Program-made: the position numbers and the translations under genes
In this document: piece after piece, positions 22,764-33,466 of the stretch
Numbering within the stretch: the first letter of the stretch is position 1
Layout: every line of letters begins with the position of its first letter
Assembly: GCA_030435675.1 (NCBI GenBank)
Contig: CM059622.1
Location: 15,066,001-15,130,000, forward strand
Reading direction: 5' to 3'
From: Steinernema hermaphroditum
Lineage: Eukaryota; Nematoda; Chromadorea; Rhabditida; Steinernematidae
DNA length: 64,000 bases
The notes under the pieces: generated by a model
What the model saw: the letters and a program-made list of their open reading frames with translations, nothing else
What the model was told of the DNA's origin: nothing
Databases searched by the model: none

Positions 22764-25276
22764 GTTTCTGAAATGAGGAGGTCTTAAGGAATCCGGGCTC
22801 GATGCTGGACTCGAACACGAGGCGATTTGGTGTAGCTTGCGTTGGATAAACTAGCTAATTTCAATGGAATAAAGTGACGTGGTTTGAGAGGGTTTCACCT
22901 CGTAATGTATAAAAGGGAACAACATTAGGCATACAGTAAGAGTATACACATTTGAAGCCTTGCAAACAAAGATTTTTATGGCCTTCTTCTCACGGTCGCC
23001 TGTGTCAGGTAGTTTATGGGCGACATCGGCAAAGGATAGCGCCGTTGTCGTGTTGTCACGAGGCTGGGATGATAACGCAGTGTAAACAGAAATTTCGAAA
23101 ATCAACATAAAACACAATAATCATTGGCCTCAGTCAAAAGTGAGCCATATCTGGAATCTGTGTAGGGAACAGGGGCCACCCATATTCACCATCTACAGGA
23201 TGATCCATGAAAAGGGCCTGTCGACAAAACAGTCAAGAAAAAAAAAAACTGGAAATAGGAGGAAATTATCCACAAAAGGCTGTCGCAACCTTATCATGCC
23301 CCGGTGAGAGATGCGGCCTTGGTTCATAATTTGTGCGAGGAGCGCCGGCCGTTGGCGATCGCTCCTCATCCGCTCTGATAACGTTGGTAAACACCTAAGC
23401 CTTCAAATTCCCCGCCCCGCCCCGACAACGCAATCAAATATCCTCGAAAAGGCCTCCCCCCCCGGTTTGCAAAGAGGCGTCAAGACAGTGATCGCTTTCA
23501 TTTTTGGCGTAAATTGTTCCTAAACCTGCTTCAACTTCAAAGTCAACTTGAGACTGGGCAGGAGAGGGGCAGGAACCAAGCGCTGGAAAAAGTTATGCAA
23601 GAAATGAGTCGTTTTCATCTTGTTACGGCAGAGAAACGCAACCGCCTTGACGCTCCTTCTGGCAGAGCAACTGATTCTTTCGAAGGTGACCTCCTAGGTG
23701 AGGCCACCTGTGACTGGATTCGGTCACCCACTACTGACCTCGCATAGAGGACATCAATAAGGCTGAAGTTCTGATGGTTTCCAGTGGCAGTGCCTTGCGC
23801 AAACTGCACTAAAACCCGAAAAAGCTGATGCCGCGCCAATATCGACATCTTCCGACGACTGGAAGCCATGACGTCACGGGGCGAAGCAGAACGCGAAAGA
23901 GAACAATGATATTGCAAATGGACTCAATTCAAAATTCGTCAAAATTCGAAATGTATAAACCTCCATGAACTCATACAATATCAGATTACGAAGGCAACCA
24001 AAACACAGACATGAGGTGACCCTGTGATGTGTGTTTACTACTCGTCACGTCAAAAAACTTGCCGCCACTAAAGATCAACGGTGCAGATAGAACGACGTAC
24101 CCCAGTTTTGCACTTTGGCGAACAAGAGCGTCGCTTTATTTTCGTCTTAGGACATAGAAAAAATGAAAATCGTCAACACAATCACATTGAGAACAAAGAA
24201 TAACAGTTAGATAACAAAACGGAAAATCAGTTTTAACGTCGCTCTTCTGTTTTCCGATAGATCATTCTCAATAAAGGTGGAATTTCAAAAATACTCACCT
24301 GGATAGACAAAGGAATGACCAATAGAACCGCCTAGAAAGGGGGGGGGGGGAAATTAGTGGGCGATTCTTTGGACTTTTGGTCATCAGGTAAGTAAACAGC
24401 TTCTTCACCTTTAGATGGCATAAAAGAATCGAATCTAACCCAAAAAGTTAAACATATTCGAGCACTGTTCGGTTCGATTCGACGGGCCAACCTACTTTCG
24501 AGCCAATGCAAGAGAAACGCCACAATCGATAGGCCATGACGCACTGGCATCTTCCTGTTTGTCACTAGTGTGACCGTGTTTGATGACAGATAAAGGAGCG
24601 CTGCGGCTGGTCGTGCCCAATCAGACGCTCGCTTTCGTAACATTTCCCAAGACGGTACATGGCCACACGGACGCTATCGTGTATGGGGAAAGTAAGTAGC
24701 ATCTCCGGGTTGTGCCACGCTCCATAGTTAGTGCCATGGAATTGGGTTACGTGTCAGATAGCATCAGAAATAAATAACCCGGGACTTGACTTCCAATGAA
24801 TAGAGAGACGTCAACGTGTAAAGCGCCTCGTGCAAGCAGCACAATCGATATGCGGCAAAGGGTCGGCACGATCGTGTTTATTATGAAATTGCCCGCGTGG
24901 GATGGAATATGTAGCGCAGCACGTGGCGCCGCGCCCCGTTTATGCGTCTGCGCCCTAATGTTGCACTGACGGGTAAGCTACCAGGAATCAAAGTCACGCG
25001 GGGAAGGAACGGGGCAAGATGGTGGATGAACAGGGGGCGTCAACTCAATGATCACCGGCCATTTGCTTCGAGTCGTCGATTCGGCCTGTCATAAAGGAGC
25101 ACAGGCCCGGAGAGCCTCCCGCCCACCAACAGCTCAATATACAATTTATTTATTGCGTAAAAATTTAACACTTATTAGCACATTATCCGATAAATAACAA
25201 ACTGAAGTGACTGTGAGCATTAAGGTAAGTAAGTCATGATGGAAAGGCACAAAGACTCAAAGAATCAATCCCGTTT
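22764..25276. other. intergenic with dispersed repeat, no confident gene
   Basis: Minus-strand frames at 22851-23117 and 23615-23917 and a minus frame at 24332-24643 are open but lack supporting motifs. A G run of about 10 occurs near 24338-24350. 23311-23430 is a dispersed repeat copy. Confidence 0.4.
23311..23430 (+). repeat. dispersed repeat, copy 2 (partner at 18025-18141)
   Basis: Matches the reverse complement of 18025-18141, including GCCGGCCGTTGGCG and AAATTCCCCGCCCCG. See that entry. Confidence 0.65.
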
Positions 25277-27349
25277 TCAATTGATTCCGCCCGTCTTATC
25301 GTTCTCGATTCTCTCCAGTTGACTGTCGTCTTCCGTGTCCAACTTCTGAATCTCCACGCCGAAGTAGGTGGCGATCATGTTGACGATCTCCATGGCACGG
25401 TCGCTGTCGGCGAAATTAACAGCGAGACCGGGATGGCCGAAACGGCCTGTCCTGCCGATACGGTGGATGTAGGTTTCGTAGTCGGGTTCGCCCTTGTCGT
25501 GCGTGACCGGCATGTCGTAGTTGATGACCATGGTGACCTGAGGGACGTCGATTCCTAAAGAAAGGAGTCCAGCGATTGCGAACTGAATGTGGTCCTGTCT
25601 GAGTGACCCTATCCCTATCCCTATCCCTATCCCTATCCCTATCCCTATCCCTATCCCTATCCCTATCCCTATCCCTATCCCTATCCCTATCCCTATCCCT
25701 ATCCCTATCCCTATCCCTATCCCTATCCCTATCCCTATCCCTATCCCTATCCCTATCCCTATCCCTATCCCTATCCCTATCCCTATCCCTATCCCTATCC
25801 CTATCCCTATCCCTATCCCTATCCCTATCCCTATCCCTATCCCTATCCCTATCCCTATCCCTATCCCTATCCCTATCCCTATCCCTATCCCTATCCCTAT
25901 CCCTATCCCTATCCCTATCCCTATCCCTATCCCTATCCCTATCCCTATCCCTATCCCTATTCCTATCCCTATCCCTATCCCTTGAACCCACCTCTCGCGC
26001 AAACATTCGTCGTGATGAGCAGTTTGAATTCTCCATTTCTGAACATGTCGATCACAGTAGCACGTTCCTCAATGGTCATGTTGGAGTGCAGGACTCCAAC
26101 GACGTATCCGCGTTGCTGCATCTGCGCGGCGAGCCAGTCCACACTGGCCTTGGTGTGGCAGAAGATAATGGAGGTAGAGATGGTAATGCCACGGAAGAGG
26201 TTGACAACGGTTCGGTACTTGGCCATTCGGTCGGCGCAGGGGACGACGAATTGGCGGATGTAGGGGACGTTTTGCTCCTTCTTTTGAAGGCTAAAAGGGC
26301 GATTCGTTGAATGAAAAATTGGTAAGGCCCTCGATTACGTCAAACGATAAGAGTCTTTGACGATTGTTTCGGCGAACTTGATCAGATCCTCAGTGTAGGT
26401 AGCGCTGAACAGCATCGTTTGGCAGTCCTGGGTGTTGTTCTCGACTTCCCTGAAGGGGCGTTTCTTGGATATGACTCTACAGAGTGGTGCACTTACTTGT
26501 GGAGACGAATACTCTGCTCCATGATTCCCTGCATCGAAATCATCTGATCAGCTTCGTCCAGCACGAACGACACAATCTTCGACGGGTCGAGCGCCTTGAA
26601 TTTGATGATCCAGTCGTGGGCCTTTCCCGGCGTTCCGATGATAATGTGCTGCGTGATCTTTTCTCCACGTTCCACTGAAACATCCACATTCTTTCACAAC
26701 GATCTCTAGGAGCATCTCTTACAGGGCGCTCCTTTTACGGCGTATCGCCAGCTGAGGCCTTCGATGTACTTTCCGAGGTCTTTGATGACGTCTCCGATCT
26801 GAAGGGCGAGTTCGAAAGTAGGCGCGAGGCAGATGCACTGGGGCCACGGCTTCGTTGGGTCCACTCGGCTCAACATAGCCAGCGCGAAAGCTACGGTCTT
26901 TCCGGTGCCGCTCTGGGCCTGGGCGATCACGTTTTGAGGCCTGAACACAGTGATTTCTTCATAGATACTTAGGAGTAATCTTACGGGGCCATGAGCAGAA
27001 CGGGCAGGATAACCTCTTGGATTTTGGAAGGCTGAATGAAGCTCAGATCGTTTAGAGCTTTCAGCAGCTCTGGCTTCCTAAAAATTCCAACTTTAGCTGA
27101 TATTTCCCGGCTGAGCTATACAGTCTCAACGAAGCGAAGGTCTTTCCAGAATATAGCGGTCCCTGCGGATCGATTCTCGACGACTTAATCGTGAACTCCA
27201 TATCGGTGGAGATGTCCGTGAGCTGCTTGTTGAGGAACTGGTTGACCTTCGAGTCAACGGGCAGCTCATTTTCTAAAATCGCTCCGATAATGACGCTTTT
27301 TGCGGTGGGACATACGGCCGGCAGCTGGCGGAGGACCCGTAAAAGACAT
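25277..27349 (-). CDS. ddx-19: DDX19/Dbp5 DEAD-box RNA helicase (mRNA export)
   Basis: Eight exons on the minus strand: 27349-27316, 27272-27122, 27077-26985, 26940-26723, 26674-26497, 26449-26339, 26290-25992, 25554-25277; 1362 nt, 453 aa, close to human DDX19 (478). This ATPase acts at the cytoplasmic face of the nuclear pore, where with Gle1 and IP6 it strips export factors from mRNA. Motifs in order: [14 protein letters not shown] motif [13 protein letters not shown]; motif [27 protein letters not shown]; motif [11 protein letters not shown]; motif [39 protein letters not shown]; motif [12 protein letters not shown]. The intron between exons 7 and 8 (25555-25991, phase 1) is 437 bp, against about 43-48 bp for most others, because of a hexamer expansion. 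Exon 1 codes only 11 residues. Coding sequence is intact. Confidence 0.95.
25607..25982. repeat. (CCCTAT)n hexanucleotide array, about 63 units, in DDX19 intron
   Basis: 376 bp of almost perfect CCCTAT on the plus strand (ATAGGG on the coding strand), with a single C-to-T change at 25961. It lies wholly inside the last DDX19 intron, leaving about 61 bp of unique intron. The transcript would carry (AUAGGG)n, able to form G-quadruplexes. The unit resembles but differs from the nematode telomere repeat TTAGGC. Open in all six frames, giving spurious Ile-Gly, Arg-Asp, Pro-Ile and Leu-Ser readings. Confidence 0.98.
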
Positions 27350-27656
27350 TGTAAAGTAGGAACGCCTGAAATAACAGATTACCGAACTGGACGACGGCTT
27401 ATGGCGGACACGCGCATCGCGACACGAGCCCGTAAGAGTTGTATAGTTGGATGTGCGACGAGGTCAAAATGTGTCTAACGCGACTGGAATGTTCGTCGGT
27501 TCGGTCGGAAGTGATCGCATCGTTACAAACGGTGGGAATAAGTCAAGAGACTGTAATAAGAAGGTGATCGTTTTAATGAAAAATGAAACATGAAAAAATG
27601 TGTTTTTTGAACAAGACGCATTTTACTGAGTTGTTATAAAGCAGTGGAAAAACAAT

Positions 27657-27729
27657 TGATCCTGGCCGGGTTCGAACCGACGACCTTCTGCGTGTAAAGC
27701 AGACGTGATAACCACTACACCACAGGACC
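27657..27729 (-). tRNA. tRNA-Val(TAC)
   Basis: 73-nt cloverleaf: acceptor GGTCCTG/CAGGATC with one G-T pair, D arm TGGTGTAGTGG, anticodon stem TCTGC/GCAGA around loop TTTACAC (anticodon TAC), T loop GGTTCGAACCC, discriminator A. Confidence 0.95.
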
Positions 27730-28662
27730 ACTTGACTTCTTTATCTTGGTCAGTGGTTACCAGTAACAGCACTCTTATTTTTTTGTAACAACATCGCGTC
27801 ATTCGGTTCTTTGAACCCGTCCTGAAAACGACATATTGCTGCATAGACTCTGGGCTAAATAAAGCGTGTGGTGGAATCTAGGAAATGAAAAACAAAAAAA
27901 AAATCGAAAAGAGGAGGTGGGGTCGTTTCTGACAAGGGAACCACACAAAGACAAATTAGAGAATCTTAATACCACGTTAAGCTTCATGAACTAAGAAGTT
28001 TGCGAGGATACCTTAGGCCCAGTAAAACCAGATTACTCAATATTTGAACTACGAACCAGGCGTGACTCGGCTTACAAGGGAACCGTACGAAGAGAGGACA
28101 TTGAAGAAGATGAGACATAACCCAGCTATATTTCTTCAGTTAAGAAGTTTGCGAGGATGCCTAAGGCCGAGCCGAATAGTTTAAATTTGTTAATTCAATA
28201 GCTGGTCATTGGGGTCAGTCCGGATTGACCAGTCCGGTGCGGCTCGGTTCACAGAGGAACGGCCTAAAGTCGGACACACCGATCAGGATGAAGATGTCTA
28301 CGCATGTAGAGTGATAAGAAATGGTATTCTAAACAAAAGAGGCCTTTTCAACGCGCCGTTTGGTTGGTAAGTGCTGCGTCGCCTTTCATCATGACTCAGA
28401 GCTAGTGGTTTTGTCAGCAAAAGGGGAAAAGTGCTGTTTGCACAAAGCATCACTTTGCACAAACTGATCTCCTACAACGATTGTTTCGTGATCTACCCGA
28501 TCGCATCGTTTTTCTTCGTATCGCATCGACTAAGTGACAGCATTGGCATCGCGAAGAAAACATGTATAGACCTCATACACCCTATCATTAATCAGGTTCT
28601 CTGATTTGAACGCGTCCGTGTCCCATATCGTTTATTGTCTCTTTCAACGAAAGATTTCGGCC
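27730..28662. other. intergenic with a diverged tandem duplication
   Basis: Two copies of AAGAAGTTTGCGAGGAT followed by CCTTAGGCC or CCTAAGGCC lie at about 27989-28015 and 28142-28168, with diverged similarity around them. No gene seen. Confidence 0.45.
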
Positions 28663-29013
28663 ATGACCAAAAACAGTTTTATGAACGACGGTGACGAATA
28701 CATCCTTATTGCCTTTATCTTTATTCCAATTGTTGTTGTTCCAGTTATTTTGTACTTCTGGCCCAATTGGTTTTCGCCCGCATTTGCTTTGATTGGTCCA
28801 CCCTGTTGTGCTCTCTTTGTTCTTTTTACCTATCTAGAGAATAAAATAAAGGGCAAAGAGGATTCTTCAACCGATTCGGAAGACGAGAGAGTCGAGCACG
28901 AAGGCACGGATCAGGAAGATGAGCTATTGAACAGGATCGACAAGCTTTTGAGACACGTTCAAACTCTGAAGAGCATCACTTCTTCTGAGAACAAGAGCCT
29001 AAAGATTGAGTAA
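28663..29013 (+). CDS. small two-TM membrane protein, unknown
   Basis: Single exon. ATG at 28663 (MTKNSFMNDGDEY) is preferred; an in-frame upstream start at 28606 would add 19 residues. Two hydrophobic stretches, ILIAFIFIPIVVVPVILYF and FALIGPPCCALFVLFTYL, are followed by an acidic region (DSSTDSEDERVEHEGTDQED) and a helical tail (LLNRIDKLLRHVQTLK). This looks like a two-pass protein with a cytoplasmic tail. An AATAAA lies about 45 nt after the stop, near 29062. No family recognised. Confidence 0.55.
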   Translation: MTKNSFMNDGDEYILIAFIFIPIVVVPVILYFWPNWFSPAFALIGPPCCALFVLFTYLENKIKGKEDSSTDSEDERVEHEGTDQEDELLNRIDKLLRHVQTLKSITSSENKSLKIE

Positions 29014-29713
29014 GACGTGAGGATCGAATTGTTTATACGGTTAATTATTTATTGTTTTTCTAAATAAACCATCAAGTATCACCGCACTTGTAGTTTCCAA
29101 GCCATTCAAATCCTAATATCCAATGATTTTCGGTGGAAATAACCCATGATCGAAGAAGATAGACCCAAATTGGCCCAAGTATAAACCGGTCCCAGCTGTA
29201 CGTTCGAAAAAATTCGCCAGACTCGTCGAAACAAGTCTACATTGCGCTCATTGATATTAATCCCGTTTTCATTACTTTCCAGGCAGTGTGGATGTTGGAG
29301 AACACTCCTAAAAGTCTGTCGGATCTTGACTCTCGCAACGAATGACGTGAAGAAGTAACGCATTACGTACACCATTTCTGTAGCGTCGGGGGGTCATTCA
29401 TGTTGTGTTTTTTCATTCACTGTCGGTCTGATTCGTTATTTCGGAGTCTACCTTTTAAAGTCTGTCTCGTCGACTTGTCTGTGACATGGACAGAGTCTAT
29501 AACGTCGATGAAGTCGCGTAGACGCTAGAATAGTATCTGCAATGCACTGTAAACAGTCTCTGTGTCCCAAATACGCAGTCCAGACGTGTGAGCTCAGACA
29601 GTAAGTGATTTATTGACGATTTTGATTAGCACTATAGATACAAATTTGCGGTTATTTCCGGATCAAGTCTGTCTCGTTGGCTTGTCTGTGATTCTCCATC
29701 TCAAAATTATCTT

Positions 29714-29896
29714 CCGAAATCGTTAGGAGCGACCGTAAAATTTCTGAGTACGTCGTTGCAGGACTCAAGATTATTTCGCAGGAAAACACCGGAAAGGGGC
29801 AAAGAAAGAGAGCGCAATAAATTTGAAATCTTGAAATCTCCTTGAGTCCCGCAACGACGTGCTCAGAAATTTTACGGTCGCTCCTAACGATTTCGG
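29714..29896. repeat. 64-bp inverted repeat with 55-bp spacer (long hairpin)
   Basis: Arms 29714-29777 and 29833-29896 are reverse complements with only a few mismatches. No terminal target duplication is evident. It could be a fold-back MITE or a hairpin RNA locus. Confidence 0.85.
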
Positions 29897-30116
29897 ATGT
29901 TTGTCTCTTGATAGTCAAATTTCAAATCCTTTTCCGAATGTTCACTAAAAACGAGTATTCACGTTTGGACACGCGTAGACGTTTGAATGATGTGGCCGAG
30001 ACGAAACCGAGCCGCACCATCAAGCAGGAGATGGTTTTATCATCCATTTTCGTGATATAATGTGATCTCCGTGTATGCTGTATGTTCTGTATTAAAACTG
30101 TTCGTTGTTTCAGCCC

Positions 30117-30680
30117 ATGTTACTCACGACTGAAGTGAAGAAGGAGCCAGAAGAAGGAGACGGTTTCTCACCCAGCTGGACGATCGAAGCCGAGACGCAC
30201 CTGTTGGCTATGATCATCCAATATCGTCCGTCCGGTACAGTTACCATAATTTTCTGCATATGTTACCGAAATATTAATTCCAGGAAAACAGGGCAGCCAG
30301 AACATGGACCGTCTCGTCGTGGAAATGAACCGAATCATCGAAGACGACGAATTCACCTGCTACGAATGTGTTCTCAGCGACAAGGATTACGAAGAATTCA
30401 AAAAGAGGCAGACGCAAGGCGCCGCAAGAGGTCCAGCGAAGACGTACGAACCAGTGTGGGACATCCGCCCGACGCGAGAAGAAGTAGGCAGCTCGGCGTT
30501 CGTGGATTGTCGTCATCGCTCATTTCTTAGGTGTTCGCGAAGTTGGACGAGTTCTTCAATATGGAGAACATTCTGGCGCGGGAGCCACTCGACGGATCGG
30601 CGTCGCCGGAAGAAGAATCGGAAAAAATGGATGAACCGAAGCCAAAACGCAAGAGAGGCCGGAAGAAGAAATCTGTATGA
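30117..30680 (+). CDS. MRGBP/Eaf7-like chromatin subunit
   Basis: Exons 30117-30234, 30284-30483, 30531-30680; 468 nt, 155 aa. The ATG lies 3 nt after a TTGTTTCAG acceptor, consistent with trans-splicing. The sequence FSPSWTIEAETHLLAMIIQYRPSG matches the [20 protein letters not shown] core of human MRGBP in pattern, and TREEVFAKLDEFFNMENILA matches the region that binds MRG15. MRGBP/Eaf7 is a subunit of the NuA4/TIP60 histone acetyltransferase. The segment between these blocks (EDDEFTCYECVLSDKDYEEF) is an unusual insert. The C-terminus is acidic then basic (KPKRKRGRKKKSV), a likely nuclear localisation or DNA-contact patch. The stop used is the unspliced TGA; a GTATGA donor there could add a short alternative end. 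Similarity is moderate. Confidence 0.6.
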
Positions 30681-31121
30681 TGCGGAGATTTCGAACATAC
30701 CGTTGTTGTTAAAAACGTCATTAGTTGTCGTCATTGTCATTGTTAAATCTTATTTTTTTACAGATTCTGATCGTTCTTGGTGTCACTCGAGGGGTTGAGA
30801 GGGGTCCTCACGGTTGAGGCTCTCGGATACTACGCTTCTTGATCTTCCTGTTGCTGCCTCTAGGTTCAACTTCTGCCGTTTGTGATTATTAGGCTCTAAC
30901 GAATATCGTCTTTTTGCCTAGAATCTATGTAGCTTTCTCACTTTAGGCGATTCCATCCGTTCCAGTCACCTTCATTCGACTGGCTTCTCGCATTTGATTA
31001 GGGAACGAGTATGCGATCTGCAGGAGCAGATGTCCAAGGACAAAGGTAGTTGCAGCAACATCAAAAGCCATAAATATGTTTATAAATAAAGCTTTTAAAT
31101 TAACATAAGTGATTCAAATCC

Positions 31122-31757
31122 TCAGCAATATTTCTCGTCCGATCTGTCAGAACAGTCAGGTTGTCCATCGCACCAGTTCTTCCTCAACACCGACTCCTTT
31201 TGATTTTCACACAGGAGGTACGTTGTATCGTTCACTTCTAAAAGTACCCTTTGTCTTCCCTATGGGACCAATGTGTGCCTACTGCAGTTGCGCTCGTCCT
31301 CCCCTCCGGGACAGTCCACAGTACCGTCGCAGTGCTTGTCGATGTCGATGCACTCGTTATAGCCTTTCAGTGCTCTCGATTGAACGCTGTCGCAGACGAA
31401 CTTTCCAACGCATGCTGAAAGGGACATGCAGCTCCTTCCAACAAGAGAAACGTACTTGTGTTCTTAGTGCACCCGATCTCGTCCAGATTCGATCCATCGC
31501 CACAATCGTCGGCGACGCCGTCGCACCTCTTGCTGGCATCGATGCACTTTCCACTTTTCACGCAGGCGAACTCGTCTCGAGCACAAGAAGCTAGAAGCGG
31601 TGAATGAACCGATTGAAAAGGGGAGAACGCCTACGGCAGTTGTTCTCGTCGTCGCCGTCAAAACAGTCCGGGTGACCGTCACAACGTTTTGAGTAGTCGA
31701 TGCATTGGGAAGTCGAGCAACAGGCGAAGTACTTGTCTCCGCACTGTTCTTTTATGG
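31122..31757 (-). CDS. LDL-receptor class A repeat protein (5' end not found)
   Basis: Four exons on the minus strand: 31757-31635, 31590-31456, 31414-31283, 31237-31122, each carrying one LDLa module. The Ca-binding signatures are CIDYSKRCDGHPDCFDGDDE, CIDASKRCDGVADDCGDGS, CIDIDKHCDGTVDCPGGEDE and WCDGQPDCSDRSDE, the last followed directly by the stop. LDLa modules fold around a Ca ion with three disulfides and bind ligands outside the cell. The reading frame begins at a TTATTCAG acceptor at 31758-31759 and is blocked upstream by stops, so a first exon with a signal peptide must lie further upstream (beyond 31760) or has been lost. The second module is atypical in the DDCGDGSNLDE part. Exact orthologue not assigned. 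Confidence 0.8.
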
Positions 31758-32866
31758 CTGAATAAAGCTAGCATGAAGTCAGGACCTAGCTGACTCATTA
31801 CAATGGAGGTTTGTTTCGTGTTGCTTTTAACGATAATTTGATGGATCTTCGACCTGATGGTACAGAGTTCGCAGTCTTTATAGCTTCGGTAGCCTGTCCC
31901 CAAGAAGGAATCACACTTTTCAGAAGAGTAAGCGATAGTGAGTGTATAATAATAACTAATGCGGCATTTCCTGGGAGGTATTTTATAGGGCCTTCCCAGA
32001 ATCCGATTTAGGGGCTAGTGGACCAGTTTGTGCTCGGTTCGAAAGTCGAAAAGTGCACCACAGAGGCCGCGGGCAACCTCCGAATTCGGGTACAACTGCA
32101 CAGTTTATTTATAAACTCCAGAGAAAGATTAATCGCTGCTGGCTTTAAAAGTACAACAAAAATAGGCTCTGTTAGGACTGCGGACAGAGAATTAGCTTGA
32201 GAAGTCCAAGAAAATTCAAGGGTGCTTGGTAATAGAGTTAGAAAATGCAGCTCAGAGGCCGGAGGCTACGATCCGAATTTGATAGAAAGCGCGGGTTGGT
32301 CCTGGGGTCACAAGGCTGTGATCTGGATTACCTCGTATTCAGGCCAATAGGCTACATAGGAGATCCTTTTTGGGTCCTTTTTACGGGCAATTTGGCCGCT
32401 TTCCGAAATGGAGATTCATAGTTTAATCCATAAAACGAAAGCTCGAAGATTGGTGCCATCTTTTTCTTTCGGAACCATTCTATAAAGTACGCAATCATGC
32501 CCCATTCTGGCAACTTTTGGCCGCCCCTTGGTAAGGTAGTTTGAAAGCCAAAGTGGCCGAAGTTTACAATTTCACGATAACCATTTGTAATAAATGGATA
32601 TCTACTATTTAGAACAACCGTAATCCGCCAAATGTTTTAACCAGTGAAGACGATTCGGTCAAATTTCATAATCCTAGCCGAAGCCGGTTCTGTCTCCGGC
32701 TTGGATTGACTCGACGCGGCTCAATTGGCTCAATCCGAACAGGCTGGATCCCCTATCCGGAATGGATTTATTTTTTCACCCTTTGGTAAGGCAGTTTGAA
32801 AGCTCGGTCCCGGCTCTATTCGCCTCAGTGCTTTTGACAAATTCAAGAAAGATATCACAAAAAGTC
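31758..32866. other. intergenic, low-level repeats, no gene seen
   Basis: Contains diverged internal repeats such as CAGAGGCCGCGGGCAACCTCCGAATT near 32061 and CAGAGGCCGGAGGCTACGATCCGAATT near 32253, and CCGG-rich short inverted motifs near 32680-32750. An AATAAA on the minus strand near 32765-32772 may serve the chitin-binding gene. Confidence 0.4.
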
Positions 32867-33466
32867 CTAATCGAACTTTTGAAGAAAGAACTTACAGCAG
32901 TGCATGACATGATCGTATTCAGGACAATATTTCACCGAATTTCTGAAGTTGCAGTTGGAGGTGTCCTTATCAAAAGCCTGATCTTCACCAGGACACTTGA
33001 GCATGAAGGTTTGTCCAATGGAGCATTGGAAGAAGATCTTCGAACAGCTAGTGTTGTAAATGAAGTAATCCAATCTCTCGAGATTATAACTCTTCAGGAC
33101 ATTATCCGGAAATTCAGCTGAGTTGCAATAGTTAATCTCGTAGTTCGTTCTCAGGTGTTCTTTCTTTTCTGTCGTGGGTTGAGGCTGAACAGGAGGCTGA
33201 GGTCGACGGGGTGGATTAGGGACGTAGGTGTTGATAGCTGGAGAAGGCTTCAATTGAGGAAATAGTGGTTCCGCAGGAGGGCCACCAGATCCAATGGCGA
33301 CTTGAGGATAGAACGGCTGTTGAATATAGCCTTGCTGATTGGAGTACTGTCCATAGCCAGGGTCGTTCAGCTTTTCCGGGCCAAAACTGAGTTGAGGAAA
33401 CGCCGGATCGGCGCCTTGAGTTGTTGCGATAAGCGCGGCGGCGAGAAGAAGTGACCGACTGTACAT
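32867..33466 (-). CDS. secreted chitin-binding (CBM14) protein
   Basis: ATG at 33466 gives a signal peptide (MYSRSLLLAAALIATTQG). Then comes a Pro/Gln/Tyr-rich linker (to about residue 100, with PPRRPQPPVQPQPTTEKK) and one peritrophin-A/CBM14 module: C of NYCNS, SC-KIFFQC, KCPGEDQAFDKDTSNCNFR and YC, giving six cysteines with the aromatic residues expected for chitin binding. Such proteins occur in eggshell, pharyngeal lining or cuticle of nematodes. The frame runs to a stop at 32867-32869 (HCCKFFLQKFD), but a good donor, GCT|GTAAGT, lies at 32895-32896, so the last residues may be replaced by a further exon toward 32800. Confidence 0.75.
   Translation of the reverse strand: MYSRSLLLAAALIATTQGADPAFPQLSFGPEKLNDPGYGQYSNQQGYIQQPFYPQVAIGSGGPPAEPLFPQLKPSPAINTYVPNPPRRPQPPVQPQPTTEKKEHLRTNYEINYCNSAEFPDNVLKSYNLERLDYFIYNTSCSKIFFQCSIGQTFMLKCPGEDQAFDKDTSNCNFRNSVKYCPEYDHVMHCCKFFLQKFD

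Noticed and set aside
25607..25982. Interstitial telomere or chromosome end
   Set aside because: The unit is ATAGGG, not the nematode TTAGGC, and the array is inside an intact gene with unique sequence on both sides.
25277..26310. Long open frames made of Ile-Gly, Arg-Asp, Pro-Ile or Leu-Ser repeats
   Set aside because: They are readings of the CCCTAT hexamer array, which lies in an intron of DDX19; exon alignment across NVCARG and IDVPQV removes it.
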